Source of the DNA: Hyphomonadaceae bacterium
Lineage (GTDB): Bacteria > Pseudomonadota > Alphaproteobacteria > Caulobacterales > Hyphomonadaceae
Direction of reading: 5' to 3'
NCBI GenBank assembly: GCA_016714495.1
Contig: JADKDU010000004.1
Location: 281,708-345,707, forward strand
DNA: 64,000 nucleotides
Made by a program: the position numbers and the translations under genes. Positions 1-8,474 of the stretch are shown here, in pieces. The notes under the pieces were generated by a model that worked only from the letters and a program-made list of their open reading frames with translations, was not told the DNA's origin and ran no database searches. Position 1 is the first letter of the stretch; each line of letters begins with the position of its first letter.

Positions 1-43
1 GCATGCAGGTCATCAGGCCCGCCAACGCTGACCTCAAGAACAT
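1..43 (-). CDS. 5' end of an exported protein gene, truncated by window edge
   Basis: An ATG at 43 on the minus strand is preceded by GGAGG with a 5-base gap, a strong ribosome binding site. The first 14 codons read MFLRSALAGLMTCM, a charged start followed by a hydrophobic run that looks like the beginning of a signal peptide. The rest lies outside the window, so no function can be given. It follows the small secreted gene at 134-265 on the same strand and could be co-transcribed with it. Confidence 0.4.
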   Translation of the reverse strand, partial: MFLRSALAGLMTCM

Positions 44-133
44 GCGAACCTCCGGGACCGAGCCCGAAAGACAATGGCCCGCTACGCTCCTGCTGTCAGC
101 ACAAGCCAGCCAGTCGCAATAAGGGGGCGTCCG

Positions 134-265
134 TCAATTCGACGCGATGACAGCCGGGATAGGCTGAATATCGACGAAGAGGTCATCCGGGCCAGAAAAG
201 GCAAGGGAAGACATTCCGACGGCGAGAGCGGCAAAAGCCGCAACAATGAAGCGTTTGGCGAGCAT
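134..265 (-). CDS. small secreted protein, 43 aa
   Basis: This short frame begins MLAKRFIVAAFAALAVG, a typical Sec signal peptide with a positive start and an alanine-rich core. Cleavage is likely near LAFS-GPD, leaving a mature peptide of about 20 residues that ends DIQPIPAVIASN. No function is recognised. There is no clear Shine-Dalgarno sequence on its strand, which lowers confidence. A 90-base gap separates it from the downstream partial gene at the window edge. Confidence 0.35.
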   Translation of the reverse strand: MLAKRFIVAAFAALAVGMSSLAFSGPDDLFVDIQPIPAVIASN

Positions 266-473
266 GGGAGGAGCCCGTTCTCTTTTTTCTGTTCCTGGCC
301 GGGATGTATTTCCCGGTCTTCTGATGGCCGAGAGATGGCTACGGATCGGGGCTCAAAGAAGGCATATTCGCAAAACTTTTTTAACCTGCAAAAGTTGAAC
401 AATCGTCAGCAACTAGCTGCCGGATGTCTGATTTACCGTCCCAGAGCATCCCTTTTTTGCGACAGATTCGTTT

Positions 474-1316
474 TCAGCCCATTCTGCCCGTCACCACCCA
501 GATGCGTCCGGGCAGGGCGACGCTGCCGTCTGCCGCCGCGAACGGCGTCAGTGCAGCTTCGATGGCGTCGGTGATAGCGGGCAGCTTGTCCTTCCCCGCC
601 TCCCGCGCCAGCCGCGAAGCCGGTCCAATACGCGTCGCTCCCTCCGCCGCCGACCGCGGCGAACTTCCCAGATACATCGGCGCCTCGAAGGGCTCGGCCT
701 TCAGATCCCGTAGTCCGGCCGTTTCCAGTATCCCTAGCAGCCGTCCCCTGTCCCCGAACGCAAACGGCCCAGGCGCGTTCGGATCGGCCGGCGGCAGGTC
801 CATCGCCGCCGCCTGCCGCGCGGCAACCACTGGGATCATCGCCCAGGGATTGTCCTTCGCCATCTGCCAGCACGCGAACGCCAGACGCCCGCCCGGCGCA
901 ATCGCCCGTCGCATGTGCCCGAAGGCAGCCGCCGGATCGTCGAAAAACATCACGCCAAATCGCGAATAGAGCAGGTCAAACGGCCCCGGCAGCTCCGTCT
1001 TTGCGGCGTCTCCCTCGATAAACGCCACATTCGCCATCCCGGTCGCCCGCCGCCGCGCCACCGCCAGCATCGGCGCTGAGACATCCAGCCCGACCACGCT
1101 TCCCTGTGCGCCAACCGCCCTGGCCAGCTCAAGCGAAGTGTCGCCACACCCGCATCCCACATCCAGCACCCTCTCGCCCGGCTTCGTTCCCGCCGCCCGC
1201 AGCGCCGCGTCACCGAAAGCGCGTATGAGGCGGTCGGTGTTCTCCTGTTCAGCCGCCCAGTGCTCCCCGACCGAGCCATTCCAGTCCTCGATCTGCTTTG
1301 CATTGTCGCCAGCCAT
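474..1316 (-). CDS. class I SAM-dependent methyltransferase (UbiE/Methyltransf_11 type)
   Basis: The 280-residue protein has the Rossmann motif I VLDVGCGCG at about residues 50-58, followed by an acidic residue and later strands expected of a small-molecule methyltransferase using S-adenosylmethionine. A YSRFGVMFF segment resembles motif post-II of UbiE-like enzymes. The substrate cannot be read from the sequence. The start was placed at 1316 because AGGAG lies 7 bases upstream; a longer frame to 1364 lacks such a site. It is divergent from ndk and has no obvious operon partner. Confidence 0.8.
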   Translation of the reverse strand: MAGDNAKQIEDWNGSVGEHWAAEQENTDRLIRAFGDAALRAAGTKPGERVLDVGCGCGDTSLELARAVGAQGSVVGLDVSAPMLAVARRRATGMANVAFIEGDAAKTELPGPFDLLYSRFGVMFFDDPAAAFGHMRRAIAPGGRLAFACWQMAKDNPWAMIPVVAARQAAAMDLPPADPNAPGPFAFGDRGRLLGILETAGLRDLKAEPFEAPMYLGSSPRSAAEGATRIGPASRLAREAGKDKLPAITDAIEAALTPFAAADGSVALPGRIWVVTGRMG

Positions 1317-1473
1317 GAGGTTCTCCTGCATCTGCGCCAGACTAAGCCCAGCCCTGCCTGCCAATAAACCATACAGCCCAGTTGGCGAGGCCAGTTCCCA
1401 AGGCTATAGGGGCCGTCCGAGCCCGATTCACCGGCTCAATCGCATCTCCAGACCCGCCTTTCAGGAACACTTC

Positions 1474-1892
1474 ATGGCCGGCCAACGCACCTTCTCCATC
1501 ATTAAACCGGACGCCACGAAGCGTAATCTCACCGGTGCGATCAACGCCGTGTTCGAAGTCCGGCCTTGCATCGTCGCCCAGAAGCGCGTCCGTCTCACCG
1601 CGCCCAGGCCGAAGGCTTCTACGGCGAGCACAAGGCCCGCGGCTTTTTCGGCGAGCTGGTCGACTTCATGACCTCGGGCCCTGTCGTTCTCCAGGTACTT
1701 GAAGGCGAAAATGCCGTCGCCGCCCACCGCGAAGTCATGGGCGCCACCGACCCCGCCAAGGCCGCCGACGGCACCGTTCGCAAACTCTTCGCCCAGTCGA
1801 TCGGCGAAAACTCGGTCCACGGCTCCGACTCGGAGGCTTCGGCCGAACGCGAGATCGCCTTCTTCTTCCGTCTCGACGAAATCGTAGGCTGA
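1474..1892 (+). CDS. ndk: nucleoside diphosphate kinase, frameshifted as read
   Basis: Nucleoside diphosphate kinase moves the gamma-phosphate from ATP to other nucleoside diphosphates. The N-terminus (MAGQRTFSIIKPDATKRNL) and the C-terminal half, including the active-site region ENSVHGSD with its phospho-histidine, are clear but lie in different frames. One missing base near 1607, in a run that should read ACCCGC, restores a 139-residue protein, very close to the usual 140. A nearby segment (about 1557-1569) is also garbled relative to the family. Because the gene is a conserved housekeeping gene, a sequencing error is more likely than real loss. Confidence 0.85.
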
Positions 1893-1998
1893 TCCCATCA
1901 CGCGCACATTCCGCCCCGCGCATCCTTCAGAGCGCAAAGCGCTGGAGGAGCTGCAGCGTCGTGCTTCGCAGAAATGGGACCCTGCGCGTCCTGAACAG

Positions 1999-2352
1999 AT
2001 GCAGCATCCCGAGGCGCTGGAGCTGAAGGCCGACAAGATCGCGGCCGGCCTGGTGATTGTGTTCGAACACTGGGGCGCGCCCGCGGGCTTTGTCGCTATC
2101 GTCCCCCGTGAGGATGGCGTTGCCGATCTCGATGGCCCGTTTGTCGAGCCCGATCTCTGGGGTGGCGGCATCGGCCGCAAGCTGGTGGAAGAAGCCGCCC
2201 AGTTCGCCATCGCAATCGAAGCCAGCATGCTAGTCGCCGTGGCCAGCCCACGCGCAGAGCCCTTCTATGCCAAGTGCGGTTTCAAACCGGCCAGCGTCCG
2301 CTCGACGCCGCACGGCCCTGTTTCAGTGATGCAGCGCAGTCTTGTCTTCTGA
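1999..2352 (+). CDS. GNAT-family N-acetyltransferase
   Basis: The protein shows the acetyl-CoA binding motif A as DLWGGGIGRKLVEEA, then the strand/helix FYAKCGFKP typical of GNAT enzymes. The acceptor substrate is unknown. The first ATG is at 1999, but the same frame upstream from 1897 reads ITRTFRPAHPSERKALEEL, a normal GNAT N-terminus without a standard start codon before the TAG at 1885. Either an ATC start is used or a start codon has been lost or misread. It directly follows ndk with no room for a separate promoter. Confidence 0.75.
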   Translation: MQHPEALELKADKIAAGLVIVFEHWGAPAGFVAIVPREDGVADLDGPFVEPDLWGGGIGRKLVEEAAQFAIAIEASMLVAVASPRAEPFYAKCGFKPASVRSTPHGPVSVMQRSLVF

Positions 2353-2371
2353 GCTAGCCCCGATTCTTCAC

Positions 2372-2841
2372 ATGATGAATCGATTCGTGCGCCTGATCCT
2401 GCTTGCCGCCGCCACACTCGCCATCGCTGCCTGCGGCGAACAGAAGGCGCCTGAACCCGCCCCCGCGGCCGAAGTCACGTCCGAACCAGCGCTTGCCCCG
2501 GACGTCATCAACATTCCGCCCGCCGGAGTCGCGACCAAGCTCACCGGCAAATGGCAATCGACCGAAGACGCCGCCCCATCCTCGCCATCACCGCTGATAC
2601 CTGGACCAACGAATACACCGGCGATGACAGCGTGAATGACGTCGCCAAATGGCGCGCCTTCCCGGGCACGGAAATGCTCGCCGGTTCGGAAGGTCTCACC
2701 TTCACGCCGACCGCGACCTACATTGAGGTTAAATCCGGCGACAACACCTTCTTTTACGAACTCGGCAGGATCGAAGCCGACGCCTTCGACTTCTTCTACG
2801 TCAGCCGCGGCAATCACTTCTCCTTCAAACGCATCACCTGA
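2372..2841 (+). pseudogene. putative lipoprotein, frameshifted
   Basis: The start MMNRFVRLILLAAATLAIAAC gives a lipoprotein signal with a lipobox ending in Cys, followed by a Pro/Ala-rich linker. The frame is then lost near 2570. The next frame over continues ILAITADTWTNEYTG to a stop at 2841, and one missing base would join the parts into about 156 residues. The function is unknown. The C-terminal part has the alternating pattern of a small beta-rich domain. The lesion may be a sequence error. Confidence 0.55.
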
Positions 2842-2904
2842 TTCCCTGATTGCATCGCTGTCCCGCTCGCGCAATCATCCGTCCGGGGTCACAATATCGT
2901 ACGG

Positions 2905-3606
2905 ATGAAACCCATGCGTGTGATCCTCGCTGCGCTCTGCGCACTCCTCCTGTCATTGACGCCTGCCGCTTCAGCCGAAGCCGACCCTGATCCCGCCCGC
3001 GCCGCCGCTGATCGCCTCGTCGCGGCCATGGGCGGCGCCGAAGCGTGGAGCAGGGCGCACGGCCTCATCATCCGCGCCCGCCACTGGGAAACCAGTATCG
3101 ACGCCCCCTACGAAAACCTGATCCAAATGTCGTTCGACGAACCGCGCATGCGCTTCGACGGCGACAGCGCCACCATGATACGCCGCCGCGCTATCGCAAA
3201 CGGCGCCGGTTGGCGCGTCAGCGAACTACGCGAACTTAGCCCCATGACGCTCGAACAGGTCGCCAACGACCTTAAATGGTGGGAGGCCCACGCCTACCGC
3301 AATATCGGCCGCCTCGCCCGCAAGGACCCGACTATCACGCCGCGTCTGGCCGCCGATGGCCGCCTCGAACTCTATCGCCCCGATGGCGTGCGCCTGATGT
3401 GGTACCGCCTCAACCCCGCCGGCGAGCCCGTCGCTTTCGGCGCATGGGACAACGAACAGGGTTCCGTCTTTGGCCCGCTCATCGAGCGCGGTGGCGGAAT
3501 AAAGCTGCCCGCTTGGGCGACCAGCGCCGATGGCGCCTTCCGCGCCATCCTCGTCGAAGCCACAGCGCTCCCCGCCGCGCCGGCCGCTGACTGGTCAAAA
3601 CCCTAA
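2905..3606 (+). CDS. exported protein of unknown function, 233 aa
   Basis: The N-terminus MKPMRVILAALCALLLSL followed by PAASAEA is a clear Sec signal peptide, cleaved near residue 25, so the product acts in the periplasm. The mature part carries repeated Trp/Arg-rich strands and the segment DLKWWEAHAYRNIGR. This recalls periplasmic beta-sheet carriers, but no family is recognised with certainty. A second ATG at 2914 is an alternative start. It stands alone between the broken lipoprotein gene and the MarR-regulated operon. Confidence 0.6.
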   Translation: MKPMRVILAALCALLLSLTPAASAEADPDPARAAADRLVAAMGGAEAWSRAHGLIIRARHWETSIDAPYENLIQMSFDEPRMRFDGDSATMIRRRAIANGAGWRVSELRELSPMTLEQVANDLKWWEAHAYRNIGRLARKDPTITPRLAADGRLELYRPDGVRLMWYRLNPAGEPVAFGAWDNEQGSVFGPLIERGGGIKLPAWATSADGAFRAILVEATALPAAPAADWSKP

Positions 3607-3618
3607 CGCAACGTCAAG

Positions 3619-3661
3619 AGCATCGCATACGATGTAGTTATTGCGCATGCGATGTATCGAG
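3619..3661. promoter_or_regulatory. probable MarR operator, direct repeat
   Basis: Two near-identical 11-mers, CATACGATGTA at 3626-3636 and CATGCGATGTA at 3646-3656, lie exactly 20 bases apart, on the same helix face. The first sits inside the palindrome CATCG-CATA-CGATG (3621-3634). The pair ends 20 bases before the marR start codon, an expected place for an autoregulatory operator. Confidence 0.55.
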
Positions 3662-3675
3662 GCTAAACCACGCTC

Positions 3676-4128
3676 ATGACTCAGCCTGACCGCCGCATGC
3701 TATGGATGCTCGTCCGCGCCCAGCGCCGCGTCGCGGCCGCCTGCGACGCAAGCCTCGCTGACATCGGTCTCACATCGACACAGGCGGGCGCGCTTTTCTG
3801 CTTCAAAGACGAAGGCCTGCTCATCGGCGAACTCGCCTCCGCGCTCGATCTCGCCCAGTCCGCAGCCTCTGGCCTCGCCGCCCGTCTCGAATCCGCCGGC
3901 CTCGTCGCGCGCGAGGAAGAGGAGGGCGATGGCCGCGCCGCCCGCCTGCGCCTCACGCCCGCCGGCCGCCGCAAGCGCGAGGAAGCAGCCCGCCGCGCCA
4001 ACGCCGCCAATGCACGCCTGCTTCAAGGCTTCACCGACCGCGACATCGACGCCGTCGTCCGCTGGCTCTCCCACGCCGCGGCCATCACCGCGCCGCAGAG
4101 GCGCACCAGACAGAAAGAAAAAGCATGA
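3676..4128 (+). CDS. MarR-family transcriptional regulator
   Basis: A 150-residue winged-helix protein. The segment LIGELASALDLAQSAASGLAARLESAGLV is split over the recognition helix and its lead-in, and RLRLTPAGRRKREEA is the wing and following helix typical of MarR regulators. The final ATG of this gene's stop region overlaps the enoyl-CoA hydratase start by four bases (ATGA), so the two are co-translated. The regulator probably senses an acyl or aromatic compound handled by that enzyme and represses from the repeats at 3619-3661; this is inferred from context. Confidence 0.85.
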   Translation: MTQPDRRMLWMLVRAQRRVAAACDASLADIGLTSTQAGALFCFKDEGLLIGELASALDLAQSAASGLAARLESAGLVAREEEEGDGRAARLRLTPAGRRKREEAARRANAANARLLQGFTDRDIDAVVRWLSHAAAITAPQRRTRQKEKA

Positions 4129-4901
4129 CCGACCCCATTCACACGGAATTGGTGAAGATCTCCGAAGCCAACGGCGTCATGGAAATCGTCTGGAACCGCC
4201 CGGACAAGAAGAACGCCCTCTCCAACGCGATGTATCGCGCCGCCACCGCAGCGCTGGCCCGCGCATCCGAAGACAAATCGATCCGCGTCGTCCTTATCGC
4301 CTCGGAAGGCGACAGCTTCACCTCCGGCAACGACCTCGCCGATTTCGCAGCCGCCGCCACGGGCGGAGAGGCCCCGGCAGCCCACGCCTTCATCGAAACG
4401 CTGATCCAGTTTCCCAAGCCCATCGTCGCCGCCGTGTCCGGTCTTGCGGTTGGCGTCGGCACGACCATGCTGCTGCACTGCGATCTCGTCTTCGCCGCCA
4501 TTGATGCGAAACTGACGACGCCCTTCGTCAACCTGGCGCTCGTGCCCGAAGCCGCATCCTCTCTTTTGCTGCCCGCCCGCATCGGCCATGCCCGCGCCTT
4601 CGCAATGTTCGCGATGGGCGATGCCGTCACCGGCGCGCAAGCCGCCCAGCTCGGCCTCGCCAACGCCGCGCTCCCGAAAGAAGAGGTGCTCGCCGCCGCT
4701 CGCGAAGCCGCCGCCAAGCTGGCGCAACGTCCCATCGGCGCCGTCATGGCCGCCAAGAAACTCATGCGCGATGGCGAGCGGCTGCTTGCCCAGTCCCGCA
4801 CGGAAGGCGCCATCTTCGCCGAACGCATGCGCAGCGCCGAAGCCATGGAAGCCTTCACCGCCTTCCGCGAAAAACGCGCGCCGGATTTCAGCAAACTCTG
4901 A
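4125..4901 (+). CDS. enoyl-CoA hydratase/isomerase family protein
   Basis: This 258-residue crotonase-fold protein has WNRPDKKNALSNAMY near the N-terminus and the oxyanion-hole segment SGNDLADFA. The second signature, VSGLAVGVGTTMLLHCDLVFA, is spread over residues 105-125, and TTPFVNLALVPEAASS follows. It should hydrate or isomerise an acyl-CoA in beta-oxidation or a related catabolic path. The exact substrate is unknown. It overlaps the upstream marR gene and is followed by about 230 bases without a gene. Confidence 0.85.
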   Translation: MTDPIHTELVKISEANGVMEIVWNRPDKKNALSNAMYRAATAALARASEDKSIRVVLIASEGDSFTSGNDLADFAAAATGGEAPAAHAFIETLIQFPKPIVAAVSGLAVGVGTTMLLHCDLVFAAIDAKLTTPFVNLALVPEAASSLLLPARIGHARAFAMFAMGDAVTGAQAAQLGLANAALPKEEVLAAAREAAAKLAQRPIGAVMAAKKLMRDGERLLAQSRTEGAIFAERMRSAEAMEAFTAFREKRAPDFSKL

Positions 4902-5135
4902 ACCGGAACGGCTGACCTAGCGGCGCTTGCCGCTTGCGTCACCGCGATTTTCCCGCCGCAATTATGCAACGGTCCCTCGCAACAATGCGGCGCGCGCGTG
5001 CGTTGATTTCGCTGGGGAACCGTTCACATTTGAATCAGACAATCAGTGCTGCCCGCCTCCCCGCGCAGCAAGCAGGAAAGCCGCTCCCTCCGACAAGAAG
5101 GCGGGGCAGGCGAAGCAGTAAAAGGGAGAAGCGCA

Positions 5136-6200
5136 GTGAAATATTCCTCGATCGTGGCCTCAGCCGTCTGCGCCATCGCACTGGCGCCCATGGCGGTTGC
5201 CCAGAACTCGTCGGTTTACACCCCGCCCAAGACCAGCTGGGGCGTCCCCGACATCCAGGGCATCTTCAGCAGCGCCTCGCTGACCAACCTGACGCGGCCA
5301 CAGGGCACAAGCGGTCTGATCATTAGCGAGGAGGAGCGGCAGAAGCTCTTCAACAAGAACATCTACACGCGCGTTGCGAAGGAAGAAGCGGGGGATCAGC
5401 AGGCCGTTACATCAGGTAAGGAGAAGTTGGCGCTGCTGACGGATGCCAATCCGGATCGCGCCTATAATCGCTACTGGATGGATCCGGGCGCCGACCTCGG
5501 CAAGATCAACGGCCAATACCGCTCGTCCTGGATCATCGACCCACCTGATGGCCAGATCCCGTTTCTCAAGGCTCCGACGGGCGTCGGCGCACGTCTGCTT
5601 GAGTCAGCTTCGGCGGAAGAAGAGTTCAACGACTTCGGAAGCGACAATCCCGAAGATCGCAGCGCCGGCGAGCGTTGCATTGGCGGCTCCCTGATCGGGC
5701 CACCGCTCAACAACACGATGTACAACAATAACTTCCAGATCGTGCAGACGCCCGATCACGTGATGATCATGGCGGAGATGATGCACGATGTGCGGGTCAT
5801 TTCCCTGAACGGCCAGCATACGCCCGGAGTGATCAAGAAATGGGGCGGTGACTCGGTGGGGCGCTACGAAGGCAATGCACTCGTCGTCGAAACCACGAAT
5901 TTGGCCACCCAACAGAGAAGCCAGATCTCCGCCAAGGGCAAAGTGACGGAGCGTTTCTCACGTCAACAGGACGGCACGATCCTTTATGAGTTCACCGTCG
6001 AAGATCCCACCCTCTACAAGCAGGCCTGGAAAGGTGAGATGCCGTTGAATCCCGTGAAAGGCCTCTACGAATACGCCTGCCTCGAGGGCAATTACAGCAT
6101 GTTCAACCTGCTGAACGGCGCCCGCGTCATGGAAAGAGAAGGCCGCAAGAACGGCGCACGCAAAGCCATCTTCGCCGGCATCGCGGACTCAGATGAATAG
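5136..6200 (+). CDS. exported protein, TSWGVPD(I/L)QG family, copy 1
   Basis: The start was set at GTG 5136 because GGGAGAAGCGCA precedes it, exactly as in the paralogue at 6225. The protein begins MKYSSIVASAVCAIALAPMAVAQ, a Sec signal peptide, so the product of about 354 residues is periplasmic or secreted. The mature part starts with PPKTSWGVPDIQG and carries RAYNRYWMDPG, SSWIIDPPDGQIP and GDSVGRYEGNALVVET. I know this pattern from uncharacterised exported proteins and cannot assign a reaction. Two Cys-containing segments (GERCIGG, YEYACLEGNYSMFN) are shared with copy 2. Confidence 0.7.
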   Translation: MKYSSIVASAVCAIALAPMAVAQNSSVYTPPKTSWGVPDIQGIFSSASLTNLTRPQGTSGLIISEEERQKLFNKNIYTRVAKEEAGDQQAVTSGKEKLALLTDANPDRAYNRYWMDPGADLGKINGQYRSSWIIDPPDGQIPFLKAPTGVGARLLESASAEEEFNDFGSDNPEDRSAGERCIGGSLIGPPLNNTMYNNNFQIVQTPDHVMIMAEMMHDVRVISLNGQHTPGVIKKWGGDSVGRYEGNALVVETTNLATQQRSQISAKGKVTERFSRQQDGTILYEFTVEDPTLYKQAWKGEMPLNPVKGLYEYACLEGNYSMFNLLNGARVMEREGRKNGARKAIFAGIADSDE

Positions 6201-6224
6201 GCTGCGGCTCCAGGGAGAAGCGTA

Positions 6225-7283
6225 GTGAAACATTCGTCGATCATGGCCTCAGCCGTCTGCGCCATCGCCCTGGCGCCGATGGCGTTTGCCCAAAGCTCGT
6301 CAGCCTACAGCCCGCCGAAAACAAGCTGGGGCGTGCCGGACCTGCAGGGCTATTTCACCAGCGCGTCGCTCACGACCCTGCGCCGTCCGCCGGGGGTTTC
6401 TGGCCTCATCATCAGCCAGCAGGAAGCGGACACGATGTTCAATCGCAACATCTATACGCGCGTTGCGAAGGAGGAAGCGGGGGATCAGGAGGCCGTTACA
6501 TCAGGCAAGGAGAAGCTGGGGCTGCTGACGGATGCCAACCCGGACCGCGCCTATAACCGCTACTGGATGGATCCAGGCTCGGGCATCGGCAAGATCAATG
6601 GCCAATACCGTTCGTCCTGGATCGTCGATCCGCCAGACGGACAGATCCCCTACATCAATCCTCCGAAGACCGGAATTTCCGCCCTGGCCTCCGAGGAAGA
6701 ACAATACGCCGACCTCCCGAGCGACAACCCCGAGGATCGCGGCCTCGGAGAGCGCTGCGTTTACTTCGATCGCGGCGGGCCCGTCCTGACGAACTCGATG
6801 TACAACAACACCTACCAAATCGTGCAAAGCCCGACGCACGTGATGATCCTGACCGAACAGGCTCACGAAGCGCGCGTCATCGCGATCAACGGCAAGCACG
6901 GCCCCAGCGCTGTTCCCAAATGGGCGGGCGACTCGATCGGCTGGTATGAAGGCGACACGCTCGTCGTCGAAACCATCAACGCCATGCCCGCGCAGAAGAG
7001 CTACATCTCTGAGAAGGGCAAGCTGACGGAACGCTTCACGCGCGCGAAGGACGGCGAGATCATCTACCAGTTCACGGTCGAGGATCCGACCAAGTACAAG
7101 CAGCCATGGAAAGGCGAGATGCCGCTCAACGTGGCGAGGGAGCCGCTCTACGAATATGCGTGCCACGAAGGCAATTACAGCATGTTCAACCTGCTGTCCG
7201 GCGCCCGCTCGTTCGAGCGCGAAGGCCGCAAGAACGGCGCGCGCAAAGCCATCTTCGCCGGCGTCGCTGAGGCGGACGAATAG
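6225..7283 (+). CDS. exported protein, TSWGVPD(I/L)QG family, copy 2
   Basis: This is a tandem paralogue of the preceding gene, starting 24 bases after its stop with an almost identical leader (AGGGAGAAGCGTA then GTG). The signal peptide MKHSSIMASAVCAIALAPMAFAQ is followed by a mature part that keeps the same blocks: TSWGVPDLQG, RAYNRYWMDPG, SSWIVDPPDGQIP, GDSIGWYEGDTLVVET and YEYACHEGNYSMFNLL. Differences cluster in the middle (residues 140-190) and around the loop before GERC. The two probably arose by duplication and may be co-transcribed. The function is unknown. Confidence 0.7.
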   Translation: MKHSSIMASAVCAIALAPMAFAQSSSAYSPPKTSWGVPDLQGYFTSASLTTLRRPPGVSGLIISQQEADTMFNRNIYTRVAKEEAGDQEAVTSGKEKLGLLTDANPDRAYNRYWMDPGSGIGKINGQYRSSWIVDPPDGQIPYINPPKTGISALASEEEQYADLPSDNPEDRGLGERCVYFDRGGPVLTNSMYNNTYQIVQSPTHVMILTEQAHEARVIAINGKHGPSAVPKWAGDSIGWYEGDTLVVETINAMPAQKSYISEKGKLTERFTRAKDGEIIYQFTVEDPTKYKQPWKGEMPLNVAREPLYEYACHEGNYSMFNLLSGARSFEREGRKNGARKAIFAGVAEADE

Positions 7284-7404
7284 GCCTGCGCCTGGTCCGC
7301 GAGCGCGAGCAATGCCCCTCCGTCCCGATGCTCCTCATCGATCCATCTTCGCTTCGCCGTGCGCGTAGGAGGAAAGCCTTTACGCATCGTTGAGATTTCC
7401 TCCT

Positions 7405-7449
7405 CCAACGCATCGCGTTGGGGGGGGTATCGGCGCGTCTTCGCGCCGA
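7405..7449. repeat. pair of perfect hairpins in an intergenic region
   Basis: The 327-base gap 7284-7610 holds no gene. It contains two adjacent perfect stems: CCAACGC-ATC-GCGTTGG (7405-7421) and TCGGCGCG-TCTT-CGCGCCGA (7430-7449), separated by a G run. They could end transcription of the tandem pair, but neither has a T tract. They may instead be a mobile palindromic repeat. Confidence 0.5.
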
Positions 7450-7610
7450 GACAGAAGGGGCTCCGCGCAACCGCGCGCACCGCTCTTCAACGCTTCGAGT
7501 GCCAATTGGCCATCGACTAGAGCAAACTCAGTGACAGCTGAATCCGGGGGATTCCCGATTTGGGCGGGTTGTGATTCCGTTTGTGTTGGCCAGACAGGAT
7601 GCCGGCGGAC

Positions 7611-8426
7611 ATGACCCGAGCGCTGTCGATGGATTTGCGTGAGCGGGCGATGGCCCGTCTCGAGAAGGGTGAGACGTGTCGCCAGGTGGCGGCGACGCCG
7701 CAGGTTGGCGTCTCATCAGTGGTGAAGTGGTCTCAGCGCAAGCGGAGACCGGGAGCTGTGCGCCGAAGAAGCCGCCGGGTCCAAAGCCGTACGTACTGAA
7801 GGAGAAGCAGCGGGATTACATCCGCATGCGCTTGCGTGATGAGCCGCACGCAATGCTGCGTGCGATCCAGCTTGAGCTGGCCGAGCGCGGCACGAAGGTG
7901 AGTTACGGGGCGGTCTGGAACTTCGTCCACGCCGACGGCCTGAGTTTCAAAAAAAACAGCCATCGCCGATGAGCGGCTGCGTCCTGATGTTGTAAGGCGG
8001 CGCAAGCGTTGGCGCTCGATACAGGCCTGGATCGATCCTGACCGGCTGGTCTTCATCGACGAGACCTGGGTGAAGACCAACATGGCGCCCTTGCGGGGCT
8101 GGAGCACGAAGGGCAAGCGCCTCCACGGCTATGCGCCCCATCGTCAGTGGAAGACCTCGACCTTCCTCGCCGGCCTGCGTAGGCATGCCATCACCGCCCC
8201 CTTCGTTTTCGAAGGCCCCATCAACGGCGAGATCTTCAAGACCTATGTGGCCGACGTCCTCGTGCCGACCTTGCGGCCTGGCGACATCGTCGTGATGGAC
8301 AATCTGGGCAGCCACAAAGGCCGGGCCATCCGCGAGTTGGTGCGCAAGGCCGGCGCAAGGGTGTGGTTCCTGCCGCCCTACAGCCCCGACCTCAACCCGA
8401 TCGAGCAGGTCTTCGCCAAGCTCAAA
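7611..8426 (+). pseudogene. IS630-family transposase remnant
   Basis: Three frames together encode an IS630/Tc1-type transposase. The N-terminal helix-turn-helix is MTRALSMDLRERAMARLEKG, and PGPKPYVLKEKQRDYIR is the linker. The catalytic parts are FIDETW (first Asp), VVMDNLGSHK (second Asp) and YSPDLNPIEQVFAKLK (Glu). Frame is lost near 7750 and again at an 8-A run at 7949-7956. The homology stops at about 8426, where the DNA becomes the bactofilin gene's terminator, so the C-terminus and right end are missing. I found no inverted repeats. Confidence 0.8.
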
Positions 8427-8450
8427 AGGCCGCCCTTGCGGACGGCCTTT
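8425..8450 (-). terminator. intrinsic terminator of the bactofilin operon
   Basis: AAAGGCCG at 8425-8432 pairs with CGGCCTTT at 8443-8450. Read on the minus strand the stem ends in TTTT, 25 bases after the bactofilin stop codon, the expected form and place for a rho-independent terminator. Confidence 0.65.
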
Positions 8451-8474
8451 CCAGAATTCTTCAGATGACTGCAA

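Noticed and set aside
371..400. ACTTTT/AAAAGT inverted repeat in the gap before the methyltransferase gene's end
   Set aside because: Short arms in an AT-rich patch; it could be a weak operator or terminator but nothing else supports it.
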